DNA of 64,000 nucleotides. Origin: Siphonodentalium dalli (taxonomy: Eukaryota > Mollusca > Scaphopoda > Gadilida > Siphonodentaliidae). Positions 9,942 through 20,184 of this stretch are shown here, piece after piece. The notes under the pieces are model-generated. The model was not told the DNA's origin. It did no database searches and was given only the letters and a program-made list of their open reading frames with translations. Every line of letters starts with the position of its first letter. Position 1 is the first letter of the stretch. Made by a program: the position numbers and the translations under genes. The DNA lies in assembly GCA_032622095.1 (NCBI GenBank), contig CP136062.1, positions 10,377,710-10,441,709 on the forward strand, in the 5' to 3' direction.

Positions 9942-10260
9942 GTTTGCTGTCATAATTCAAATGTATGAGGTACAAGCTTATTTTTTTAACAACAATATCA
10001 ATATAAGAAATTAGAATTTGTGCACGCTCACTGAATTAAGCAAATACAAAGGCAATCAACACTCATATTGATAGAGTCTGTGGACTCCATAAATATGATA
10101 TATATATACCTGAAGCACTCTCATATCACAATGACACAGTATTATTTCACAGGGAGATATTGCGGCGTGCCATGATGTCAAAATTTAAATCCCGGATGAA
10201 CTGTACCAAAGGTGACTGAATTGTAATTCGTACCAGTGGATATTGTAGTTCCTTCTTGTT

Positions 10261-10408
10261 GGGGGCGGAATGAGTATTTATAGGTGAGTTGGGGGCGGAA
10301 TGAGTATTTATAGGTGAGTTGGGGGCGGAATGAGTATTTATAGGTGAGTTGGGGGCGGAATGAGTATTTATAGGTGAGTTGGGGGCGGAATGAGTATTTA
10401 TAGGTGAC
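10261..10408. repeat. Perfect 30-bp tandem repeat, five copies
   Basis: The unit gggggcggaatgagtattta + taggtgagtt is repeated exactly five times, with only the last few bases of the final unit diverging. Because 30 is a multiple of 3, the minus strand keeps an open frame encoding a repeated SPINTHSAPN peptide inside a 151-codon open stretch (10147-10602). It lies within ERGIC1 intron 1 and shows no recognisable domain, so I treat it as non-coding. Confidence 0.9.
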
Positions 10409-11043
10409 TGTTTCCTAGAATATGAATGTAGACCCATCTGTTTTGTTTCAGAGCGGAGCCCAGATCTAGTCAGATATAAATGTTGTATAAGTGGTAGGGC
10501 TATGAGGTTATTTTGAATTTGTAATCGTGTGAGAGGTGCCTTAGTTTGATAAGAACATGATCTGATCATACTCACCAGTATGACAAACTGACTGGTACTC
10601 ATTTAACACATGGTCGGTGTGAAGCCGACACATCATGAGTAACCTTGCTCAAGGGTCAAAACTTGGTGTGATATTCGAAAACCATACAATCCGACATTGC
10701 ACGTCGCTCATATCGGCCAAGCCAATGCTGTGTGAAAACCACCAGCAGGCTGTAAACTGTTGCTCTGTTGACAGTGAAGACAAGTCTGACCTGCTAACAG
10801 AGCTCAATTGGATAACTTCGCCGTATGAGTTTCTCCATCTGCAATTTTTAATCGCAACAGTACTTGCATGTTTTGTCGCCCACAATTATTTATGCCTTTA
10901 AGCCTTTACCCAACAAACCAGCCAAAAACGGCCAAATAAAGCTGCAACAGCCTAAATTATCTTGGGTCTGTCTCAATAAAACCATACAAATATGGATATC
11001 ATTGGAACAGGCTCATTGACCACATTGTGATGGTTACAGTTAT

Positions 11044-11273
11044 GCCCTGTGCCAATGCATTCTCTTATATATGCGAGTCGACCACATGTCGCCTCGCATA
11101 TATAAGAGAATGCATTGGCCTAAAAAAATCTTTTTTTAACACTTTTTACCATTTTTTCTTACATTCTTTAACAATTTTATAATTTTTAATGTGTTAAGCC
11201 AATGCATTCTCTTATATATGCGAGGCGACCTATGGTCGACTCGCATATATAAGAGAATGCATTGGCACAGGGC
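11044..11273. mobile_element. Double-palindrome MITE, copy 3 (complete)
   Basis: This is the cleanest family member, 230 bp. The termini are gccctgtgccaatgcat and its reverse complement. Each terminal ~70 bp is itself a near-perfect palindrome whose arms contain 'atgcattctcttatatatgcg' around a short gtcgacc core. Between the two hairpins is A/T-rich spacer. No ORF and no clear target-site duplication. Confidence 0.8.
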
Positions 11274-12546
11274 CCTTCTGTTGGGTAAAGGGTTGTTACA
11301 AATAAATTGCAGTTGTGTGAGATTATACACTTAGAAACATTCAAGTCGGCTTTCGGAGAAAAACAAGCAGTTTACTCCCGAGTGGCTAATAGTAGTACAG
11401 GTCGGAAAATCACCATAATGAAGTACCATATATCTGCTCTACAGCCTATACGAGTACTCTCAGGTGCCAAATAATAGTGTCAGCACGATTATTAATTTTG
11501 GAGAAAATTCCCAACAATCACTATTATTTAGAATTGAGACATAGAGTGAAATTGCCATCACTATTATTAATTTCAGCCTAAATCCCCACACATCACGATT
11601 ATTAGGCTGAGAGTACATGTCCAATATGTGAACCCCAGGTAAGTTCCATCGCGAGCTTTAAACACTATGGGCGGGTATATTTTCAATAAAAGTAACAATT
11701 ATGACAGGGTTTCCGCCAGGGGGGAATTAGTAAGTCCGCATTGGGGGAACACATAACACGACGGGACGACCATGGTTCGTCCTTTCGTGCGAAAATGTTG
11801 TTATTTGACACTGAAAAGAAGCCATTTCCTTGCACCTGAGTGTCCCACAAAGCAATCCAAAGCCACGTATATTATGCAAGTCGATCATTTCCTTGGGTGC
11901 ATTAATTCTGTTGATGGTATCCAAATAGTTAAGTCATTTAATTACGTATGTAAGACTGCCGTCTGATTGAAGACTATATAAATGAACGAGCTACGAGTTT
12001 AATAAACTGTTTACAAATTTATAACTTACAATAAGATTCAAACAGGTATATATAATGAATCTAAACACTAAAAAGCATCTACGCATTGACCAATAATACC
12101 TAGCAAGGAGAATTGAATAAAGTATTTTTTAGAATTTCAAGTAGCGTCAGTGAAAATGAAACTGACAGGATTATATGTTCTGTCAATCACAAAACTATTT
12201 GTGTGCGGTGACGTCATACTGCAGGGTTTGTCTGCAGGAGATATTTATAGCGGCGAAATACAAATGGTAGCGAAATCTTTCACCTGGAACGCGTAGCTTG
12301 TTCAATAGTCTGTATTAGTCCAACAACTGATGACCGCAGCTATAGAACATAGTTTTAGCCAACGTGTTATAAAATATAATTGAGTTTTTGGCGGGAAATA
12401 TGAACATGTGCGTCGTTGATTATTGTGCTTGGGGACCCAATCGGGACAACGAAACTATTATTGACCTTACTTTGACTTTATCTCCATATTGGGGGGGGGG
12501 GGGTACATTGTATGTGTTCGTGTTTATCATCCATGCATGTAATATG
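11274..12546. other. Intronic sequence, no gene recognised
   Basis: The phrase 'cacgattattaat' / 'cactattatt' recurs at 11480-11610. Open stretches of about 65 codons exist on both strands near 11727-11966 but overlap each other and match nothing I know. A run of 12 G lies at 12490-12502. Confidence 0.4.
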
Positions 12547-14766
12547 GCTCATTTGAGCTCACGTAGCTAAATCGAGCTAAATTTTTAATGTGATTTAAGT
12601 CCATTTCCTCAGTTCAACAAATACATCAAATTATCGCATTGCGAATTTACATTTATTAGTTAGACCCCATGTCAAGCTTCACAGAAACTCCTTCCGTACA
12701 AGTAATTAAAACAGCAGTGGCGTGATCAAAGGCAATTTGATTAACACTTTTAGGAGAATGATTAAACTTCTTTTTGAACTTACGAATTGTGTTTATAAAA
12801 CTGCCGCTTCTGCATATTAATTTACCTAGAATATATTTCTGAAGGTTAAGGACACAAGGTTACAATGTCTTGTCCGACTGGAAAACAACGGCATCGATTT
12901 ACGATAAATCGTTTGCCGAACGTACACTGATCTGCCATTAATTAAGAGAAGAAAAAATATGGAAGCGCGAATGGTCAGTACATTCATATTTTACGCATCG
13001 TTTACTGTGTCTTCTATTGTGTCGATGTGGTAAAAGCGTGTGGCTTTCCGTATCTTCCAACCAGTGAAATTCAATTAAAATCATGCTTATAAACACATAG
13101 ACGGAGCCTGTTTTGAGCAGCCAATCAGAACGTTTGTTTCATTTTATCTTAGGATAAGCTTAGACATAGCGGAGCGAATCTGACACAGTACGATTTGCCA
13201 ACTGAAAAGTCAATTTAAAACTATTTTATCTCACGAATTTTAATGAAAACATACCGGTATGGATAAATCCTTATGCAAATGTCACGTAAAAGATATCAAG
13301 ACTGTTGTGAGTAGATGAGCACACGATGTATTTGTGAAGCTCAATACTAGGTTGGTCCAGTAGAAATAAATTCGCAATGCGATAATTTGATGCACGCGTT
13401 GAACTGAGGAAATGGACTTAAATCACATTAAAAATTTGGGTACTGCGTTATGCAGTAGGTCCCTAGATTTGCGTAGGTCTCCGTAGGTCACTCAATTCGC
13501 GTAGGTCCCCGCAGTAATGCAATATATAGTAGGTATACATGATTTATTGACTGATTAAATGGATTTATACCACTAAATGATCATGTTAGATGTTACTTTG
13601 CAAAAAAAAAATTATAATTAATTTCCGAAATCTGATGGGTTTGTTTGCTTAGTGATACTTAGAGGATCATGAAGCCTAACTAAAATTACGTGATTTCTTA
13701 TCCGGAAAGTAAGAGGATTATCTTACTGGCTTCGGGATAAGATATTAATTAGAGGATTACTGAATATATTTTTGCATTGATTTAGGTCCCCGTAGTAATG
13801 GAAGGGTGCATGCTTTATAGAATAAGTAATGCCTAATATATTATCGCCTATCTTACTATATGAATAAAGCCAACTGTTTAAATTTTACATTTAATCAACA
13901 CCTGTTGATTAAAGGCGCCTACTGGTGACTAAACTTCATGGCATAAAAACAGTGGATTAAAACTTTCTCAATATACAATTTTAACGGAAAAGTCTTTATC
14001 CATTGCATTTAGTTTCTGAATAAAAAATGTTTCTGAAGCATTAGTTGAATAATTATTATCTGGCTAATTAAGTCATCGTGTTTTGATTGGACGTATATTT
14101 TTCTAACGGTCATCTCTGCGTTCTGATTGGTCAAATAGTAATGTCGGGTTTTATGCAGAAGAAATTAGGAAATAATAATTCACAATAATAAATTAATTAT
14201 TTAAAGTTTCCATCGGATCGGTAGTGGTGTATATTTAAATGAGATATTGAGTATATTAATTCGTTGTCCCATTTTATTATTGTGAATTATTTATGAGTAT
14301 ACTTAATTAGTATTCTCGATCAGTATTGATATGAATTTAATTTAAGTTGTAAACAATCTTCAATCGGTGTAATTGTGGAAATAATGTATAGTATTGGCCT
14401 ACAGTTTGTTTAGATATTTAATTTAATTCCATGTATATAACAGTCTTAATATGCAAACCTATGAATTTAATTTTGTACGAGATATTCGGTGATAATGGCC
14501 TTACATCTTCTGATTGTTCTGCAATTTTCGATTATCGACTGGACAAAAGTGAACGAACAATAACATTGACGGCACCTACATTTCTAGAATGCAGTATTTT
14601 CGGTTTTGGACAATTCAAACTCATAGAGCAGTTCCGTAAATTTCCGTAATTTGCGGGACCCACGCGAATTGAGTGACCTACGGAGACCTACGCAAATCTA
14701 GGGACCTACTGCATAACGCATCACCAAAAAATTTAGCTCGATTTAGCTATGTGAGCTCAAATGAGC
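12547..14766. mobile_element. TIR element with ~115-bp inverted ends, split by a nested MITE
   Basis: The outer left end (12547-12584, starting gctcatttgagctcac) continues after the nested insertion at about 13437-13500 (gcagtaggtccctagatt...). Together these are the reverse complement of 14650-14766 on the right. Without the 843-bp nested insertion the element is about 1.4 kb. There is no transposase-like ORF, so it is non-autonomous. No convincing target-site duplication. Confidence 0.75.
12589..13427. mobile_element. piggyBac-like MITE flanked by TTAA
   Basis: TIRs of about 66 bp (12589-12654 and 13362-13427) start tgtgatttaagtccatttcc. TTAA lies immediately outside both ends (12585-12588 and 13428-13431). 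TTAA duplication is characteristic of piggyBac and Kolobok transposons. No transposase is present, so the superfamily rests on target site and TIR only. It is inserted in the left TIR of the 12547-14766 element and is therefore younger than it. Confidence 0.7.
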
Positions 14767-15180
14767 TATTTAGCTCATTTGGCACCTTAGGTCAACATGA
14801 CCGCTTTCGCATATTGCTGCTTCCAGAAGGATACGCACTACGTTCATGACTGAACTATTGGCACCTGATATTGAGTGATAACCGTCTGCGCCAGATATTA
14901 GATAACTCTTGAAAAACCTATGAAGACAACACTATTCGCTTCAGTAAAATTATGTAAAAACTTCGTTTACAGCTTTTAAAATGAAGTCCATAAACGCGCC
15001 TATCTGTTTGTAAATTGTAGCACCCCAGGGAGGCCGTACGTGGATGACCAGCCTCACCAGGTGGCTGCTTCCACTTCCAAAAAAAAAGTGAAAAGTGGAC
15101 TGTAACTGCAACGTTTGCACCAGAAAACTCCGATACAATTTCCCCATTAACAAAAATATTGTTTTTAAATTCATTAATTA
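14767..15180. other. Start of ERGIC1 intron 1, no element recognised
   Basis: On the minus strand this is the region just downstream of the exon 1 donor. A 74-codon open stretch (14950-15174) begins in the intron and shows no recognisable domain. Confidence 0.4.
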
Positions 15181-15186
15181 ATTTAC

Positions 15187-15206
15187 CTTCTGATATCGAA
15201 CTGCAT
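15187..15206 (-). CDS. ERGIC1: ERGIC1 coding exon 1 (start codon)
   Basis: On the minus strand ATG at 15206-15204 opens MQFDIR plus two bases AG of an Arg codon. The donor gtaaat follows at 15186. Exon 2 begins with A TTT GAT, completing AGA, so the joined N-terminus reads MQFDIRR-FDIYRK. ERGIC1 proteins begin with M-x-FD-x-RR-FDIYRK, so both length and phase fit. This is a very short coding exon that ORF-length filters miss. The start codon is assigned by family homology. Confidence 0.85.
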
Positions 15207-15300
15207 GTTTGTGCTTATGTGAACGACGTCGGCTTGAAGAGAAGAATGTTTACATTCACAAACTCACTTGACACATCTTCAAACGGTGCCACGCACTTGC
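15207..15300 (-). other. ERGIC1: Probable ERGIC1 5' UTR
   Basis: This is the sequence between the start codon and the upstream promoter motifs. It contains two upstream ATGs: a minimal start-stop (ATG TAA, 15255-15250) and a six-codon uORF starting at 15276. Whether these are transcribed depends on the unknown transcription start. Confidence 0.4.
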
Positions 15301-15305
15301 CGGGC

Positions 15306-15313
15306 ACTTCCGG
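15306..15313 (-). promoter_or_regulatory. ERGIC1: ETS-type site CCGGAAGT
   Basis: The minus strand reads CCGGAAGT, about 100 bp upstream of the ERGIC1 ATG. ETS-family sites near the start are common in TATA-less housekeeping promoters, which suits a secretory-pathway gene. Motif match only. Confidence 0.45.
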
Positions 15314-15342
15314 ATAATTTTGTTCCGACGTGCACGATTTTG

Positions 15343-15347
15343 ATTGG
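15343..15347 (-). promoter_or_regulatory. ERGIC1: CCAAT box
   Basis: The minus strand reads gcagCCAATCAaaat about 140 bp upstream of the ATG and 30 bp upstream of the ETS-type site. The spacing fits an NF-Y-type promoter. No TATA box is evident. Confidence 0.45.
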
Positions 15348-15544
15348 CTGCGACGCTCGGCCGGTGTATTGAAGTAAATTTACGAAAGATATTTATTCCG
15401 CCTATTCACCACAACAATTATCAAATTCACTCAGCGTCGCACAGTTTTGGTGATTAATTATTCAGTGGAGTATAATATACCGATAGCACCATACTCGCTG
15501 CGTAGAACCGGTTCATTGATGTGCAGAAAGTCAATAATTTATAA

Positions 15545-15775
15545 TTTCAATTCAATTCAAATTGTTTATTTGGTATAGAATCCAATATTAGATTATTACC
15601 AACACATATAAAGAACATAACAAAAGGACATTTACATCAATACATGTATACATTCAAGTACATAAAGTGAAATTGTAGGTTCTACAATAGAATAGAGGTT
15701 TGGTGGATCTTACTGATATTAAGTACATGTTTGCCTATATTTTGTTATATTTTGATACCATCCCAATAGCAGGTT
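15545..15775 (-). mobile_element. LINE 2, 3' UTR and tail
   Basis: This lies downstream of the LINE 2 stop codon on the minus strand. It ends in a short TTGAAT-type repeat (ttgaattgaattgaaatt), a simple-repeat tail of the kind used by some LINE clades in place of poly(A). The 3' end lies about 340 bp upstream of the ERGIC1 start codon. Confidence 0.6.
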
Positions 15776-16440
15776 TCAGTTCGCAAGCTCATTCCTTTTT
15801 TTTTTATACATTTTATAAACTCCTATCATACATATTTTCTTTATGGAAGTGTCAACTTCATTTGGACTTAATATGAAAGTAACTTTTTCATCATCGCTGT
15901 AGTTATTAAATTCAGGAATATTAGACTGAATTTTATCAAGCATTGTCTTCCTCTCAACTTTTAGGGGCTTACAGTCTATAATAAAATGCTTTTCATCCTC
16001 CACTCCATTCTTACAGATAGGACAAATTCGATCTTTTAGTTCAAGTTTTGATCTGCCCTTTTCAATTAATAACTGACTGTCACTAATCCTAATCTTAGTA
16101 TACGTAGTTTTTACTTCATTATCTAAGTCAGCTAATAGGTAACTTTCACACTGATACAAATTTTTCAGTTTTCTATAAAACCTTAATTTGTTACCGTTGG
16201 GTTTATTCTCATCGTTAAATAGTTGTTTTTTCCAGAACTCGGTAAATCTGATTTGTAATTTCTTTTCAACTTCTCTAGATTCTCCCCTGATAGTATAGTT
16301 ATTACTATGTTTAACCGATTCACTACCTAAGTCTACTTTTTCCAATATTATTTTTATTTGATCACAAAAGCCCATCTCAAGTTTCTGATTTTCCAAATAA
16401 GCCTTGTGTACTAATGACTCAGGGTTAGATTGAACCAATT
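15776..16440 (-). pseudogene. LINE 2 piece C: C-terminal part of ORF2
   Basis: The frame is open from the insertion border to the stop. It carries the post-RT region with LRFYRKLKNLYQCESYLL, then KIRISDSQLLIEKGRS and a C-terminal zinc motif C-PIC-x(9)-HF-x(4)-C, all typical of invertebrate LINE ORF2 C-termini. It joins in frame with the piece at 18080 once the 16441-18079 element is removed: ...LNYHNHL | VQSNPESL... across the junction. Confidence 0.85.
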
Positions 16441-16454
16441 CCCAGATAGCATGA

Positions 16455-17110
16455 CTACGTTGGGCCAACGTTGGCATAATGTCGGCAACGTTGGCAATAG
16501 GTTTGGTTGGGTTAATGGTGTTGGCCCTTCGTTGGCCCAACGTATTCCTCCCAACCGTTGGAATTATAACGTTGGTCCAACGTTGGGCCAACGCGGGCGT
16601 GCCAACGGAATTTACTGCAGCACATCGGTTGGGTTGACGTTGTTGGCCCTTCGTTGGCCCAACGTATTCCTCCCAACCGTTGGAATTATAAAGTTGGGCC
16701 AACGTTGGGCCAACGCGAATATACCAACGTAATTTATTGGTTTGGTTGACGTTGTTGGCCCTTCGTTGGCCCAACGTAGGCCTATTCCTCCCAACCGTTG
16801 GAATTACAACGCTGATCCAACGTTGGGCCAACGCGAACGTGCCAACGAAATTTACCGCAGCACATCGGTCGGGTTGACGTTGGTCCTTCGTTGATCCAAC
16901 GTAGGCCAATTCATCCCAACCGTTGGAATTATAACGTTGGTCCAACGTTGGGCCAACGCGAACGTGACAACGGAATTTACTGCAGCACATGCATCGGTTG
17001 TGTTGACGTTGTTGGCCCTTCGTTGACCCAACGTTGGCCTATTTCTCCCAACCGTTGGAATTATAACGTTGGTCCAACGTTGGGCCAACGCGAACATGCC
17101 AACGGCCAAT
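16455..17110. repeat. GTTGGCCCAACG minisatellite, arm 1, unit about 125 bp
   Basis: About five units, each with 'ccaaccgttggaattataac' then gttggtccaacgttgggcca then 'tttactgcagcacatcggt' and ttggcccttcgttggcccaa. The core words CCAACGTTGG and TTGGGCCAA are self-complementary. Long open frames with GPTLAQRW-like peptides on both strands are by-products of the repeat. Confidence 0.9.
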
Positions 17111-17756
17111 TACAGCTTCATAATAGTCCAATTGCATATGTAGCGTACATACATGTGATATAAATCTCAACGATATGCTGTATGTTCCGTAAACAATTAA
17201 ACGTACAATAAAACATTGCTGACACAATATATATGCTACGATATGTCATAAAACACGCTGGATGTTGTCGGTTGGTATATCGTTGGCCCAACGTAATGCC
17301 AACGTAGATGACGTAGAAAGCTCTGACGTCAAACTATACGCGCGTGCACAACGGATCAGGTGTCTGCTTTTCATATTGCGCGCTTTGTTCTGGTTCTCGT
17401 TCAGTGTTGCTGCTGGTATTGATTTTAGCAAATAAAGGATTCAGTTTCTTCAATTTGGAATTCAAGGATTTGTTCGCTCTTTAGATGCCACCATCGGTCA
17501 TCGGGTCGCTATCCGAGGTAGGTTTACGTTTGTGAGAAACTACTCTTTTGTGTAAAATTAATTAATTATTTTTCCAATATTTTTCTCGGAATCACAAAGT
17601 TCTGAATGTTTGCCCGGCGTACATATAAGTTATAGCGGGTAATACTTATTAACATGCATAGTAGTTTCTCACAAACTTGCATCTGATAGTGACATGGTGG
17701 CTGACGGTGGTAACTAAATTATGAACGGATTATTGGATGCCAAAAAAAAATAATCC

Positions 17757-18065
17757 CCAACGTTATGCCAACCAATTTAGTTTGAGTTCCCAACGTTGTC
17801 CCTCCGTTGGGTCAACGTTATGCCAACCAAATGGTTTAGTTTCCAACGTTGGGCCAACGTTATGCCAACCATGTATTCTGGATATCAACGTTGGCCCAAT
17901 GTTGGGCCAACGCTCTCTATATATCGTCCAACGTCGGCCCAACGTAGGCCCAACACGTTGGCCCAACGTTGACCCAATGAGCAAAATTACGTTGGCCCAA
18001 CGTTGGTTGCCCTACGTTGGCACAACCATTCAGATGTTGGTTGTGCCAACGTTGGCCCAACCATG
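17757..18065. repeat. GTTGGCCCAACG minisatellite, arm 2
   Basis: Shorter and less regular units of 'ccaacgttgggccaacgtta' and tgccaaccaa, forming the inner part of the right inverted end of the 16441-18079 element. Confidence 0.85.
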
Positions 18066-18079
18066 TCATGCTATCTGGG

Positions 18080-19000
18080 AAGTGGTTATGGTAGTTTAAG
18101 CTGTTCTTTATTCCAGAAATGTAGACAGGAAATATTCCTAATTCTCCAAAACAGGCCATATTGGTGGCAGATCTGTTAACACCAAGAACAAATTTCATGA
18201 ATTTCATTTGATTTTTATCTGGGAGAAATGTACTTGCTCTTGTCTCAAAATCAGATGCTCTCCGAACAATATGGTCGGGAGTGGTCAGCTCCCCGCCATA
18301 TAAGGATATGGGTTTAACACAACTATGGTACAGTTTTAATAATGTCTTGGTGTTTTTCTTAGCCCCGTAGAATTTACTTCTTATACAAAATGAGGCTTTT
18401 GTGGCTTTCTTATCTAAGTATCCGAGCGCAGCCGACAACACCCCTGATGGTTTGAAGATAAAGCCGAGATATTTATATTCTTTCACATTCTCAATGTTTT
18501 GGTTATTAATTAGGAAATTCATATTTTTTAATAGCTTACCAGATTTATTAAAAACCATGGGTTTATATTTATTTATATTAATGGTGAGATCCCACATCTT
18601 ACAGAAGTCTTGTAGCTTATTGAGTGAGGATTGAAGTCCATCTTTGGATTTAGATATAAGGACTATGTCATCTGCATAAAGAAGACATGAGAGCTTTTTG
18701 TCAGCGAGGGTTACTGGGTCACATGATTCATCAAAAATACCTGGGATATCATTAACGAATAATGAGAACAATGTGGGGCTGAGTACATAACCTTGTTTGA
18801 CCCCCACAGATGATTTCAAATCATGGGTTATTCCATCAGGTAATTTAACTGCATATTCAACTTTCTCATACATATTTCTCAATATTTCTAGAAAATGACC
18901 TTTTATTCCATAATGAGCAAGCTTAATAAATAGTGCTTTCCTGTTTACTAAATCAAAAGCCTTTTTTAGGTCAATGAAGCATGTGTACAGATACTGATTA
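18080..19000 (-). pseudogene. LINE 2 piece B: reverse transcriptase motifs A to C and thumb
   Basis: The frame is open throughout on the minus strand. It begins at the insertion border with NQYLYTCFIDLKKAFD (RT motif A), then GVKQGYVLSPTLFSLFVND (motif B, with Y where D is usual) and LLYADDIVLIS (motif C, catalytic Asp pair intact), then the thumb region with YKYLGFIF. It joins in frame to the piece at 29630 and to the piece ending at 16440. It is disrupted only by insertions, not by stops. Confidence 0.9.
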
Positions 19001-20090
19001 TTACGCCACCTAGTGTGGTGTTTCTAGCATTTGGTTTTTTTATATCGCATGGAGTACAGGGCGAATGTATTCTTGGAGATTGTTTGTACCTTACTCAATC
19101 GTACCGATATAATCACGTCGATGCCGAAATTGTAAAGTTAACGCCAGCGGTGTATAATCACACGACACAATCGTTTCGACGATTCTGCGACCAATTCCAC
19201 GATTCTGCGGCTTGACAACCACGGTGCTGCGGCAATTTAACGATTCTGCGACCAGGCCGATGCGATAAAAACTAAAAAAAAATTAAAGAATGAATAAATC
19301 CAGAAATATGTAGGTATATGTACCATATATTATATTTCTATTAGGTACGGCGATCTTCGATTCGATAATCGATAGAGAGTTCAGCACTAGACAGTTAGCA
19401 CAACAATACATAATCTTTGACACAAATAGACCGGTTTTTCTGGTTTTACACACATCACTGAGTGAAATTCGTCTTCAGAGTTTAGAAAAAATATATAATG
19501 TCCTATAAAATTGAGTGGAAACCAAATAATAACTTAGCCATACGTCTTTGGGTGATTTTTCACAACTGATGTTAACCTCAGTTCTGTGATTGATGGCGCT
19601 GTGTCCATATTTGCGGGGGTATCATCGCATTCAATTGACAACGCCGATGAGTCGACTATGACAACGACGATTGTGCGACCAGCAATTGAAATTTCATTAA
19701 CTTGTGCTCACGAGAAGTCGTTTTCTAATGAATGGCACGCTCGCTATAGACATGAATACGCATATGAATCACACGACCTCAAGCCTGCGAGATTAAGACT
19801 CTTTTATTTGGAGCCAGCTGAGGAAAATAACGTAATGTCGAATCGTATATTGCTATACTGTACATGTTTAATTTCCATATATGTGCACCACACATTACAT
19901 GATTTAAATTGCCTTTCCGCCTATCCAACTTTCCTTCCGTCTGTCTGTACGCAGTCGACTCACAATGTCTCGGACTCTCGGTATTTTCTTATCGCCAACA
20001 TGTCTTATTCTCAGTTGCGTTGTGGTATCGATGGTGGAGAATGGTCGCCTTAGAAATTAACTCCACACATGAAACTTAATATATATATAT

Positions 20091-20122
20091 ATCTCCCTCC
20101 CCTCCCCTCTTTCTCCCTAGAT

Positions 20123-20160
<38 letters not shown>

Positions 20161-20184
20161 AGAAAGAGGGGAGGGGAGGGAGAT
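20091..20184. repeat. Polypurine/polypyrimidine hairpin around (AT)n
   Basis: The left arm is atctccctcccctcccctct + ttctcccta, then (AT)n, then the exact reverse complement. The arms are about 29 bp. It continues into G/A-rich low-complexity DNA up to about 20290. Confidence 0.85.

Larger units (their letters stand above)
6071..15186 (-). other. ERGIC1: ERGIC1 intron 1
   Basis: The donor is aag|gtaaat at 15186-15181 and the acceptor ttttacag is at about 6071-6078, on the minus strand. The exon phases on both sides match. The intron is 9.1 kb and carries at least a dozen repeats: LINE-tail-like repeats, minisatellites, two palindromic elements, a double-palindrome MITE and a nested pair of TIR elements. 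No other gene is evident inside it. Confidence 0.8.
16441..18079. mobile_element. TIR element built largely of GTTGGCCCAACG minisatellite
   Basis: The ends are cccagatagcatga and its reverse complement, followed inward by gttgggccaacgttggc. Flanking AATT (16437-16440) and AAGT (18080-18083) look like a 4-bp target-site duplication with one change. The interrupted LINE reading frame is restored by removing the element and one 4-bp copy. The two arms contain the repeats listed below. The middle (17110-17760) has a small inverted pair around 'gtttgtgagaaactact' (17523-17547 and 17658-17684). No transposase. Confidence 0.8.

Noticed and set aside
15776-17110. Long minus-strand open frame fusing GPTLAQRW-type repeats to the LINE 2 C-terminus
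   Set aside because: The N-terminal part is translated minisatellite inside an inserted TIR element. Only the part below 16441 is LINE protein.
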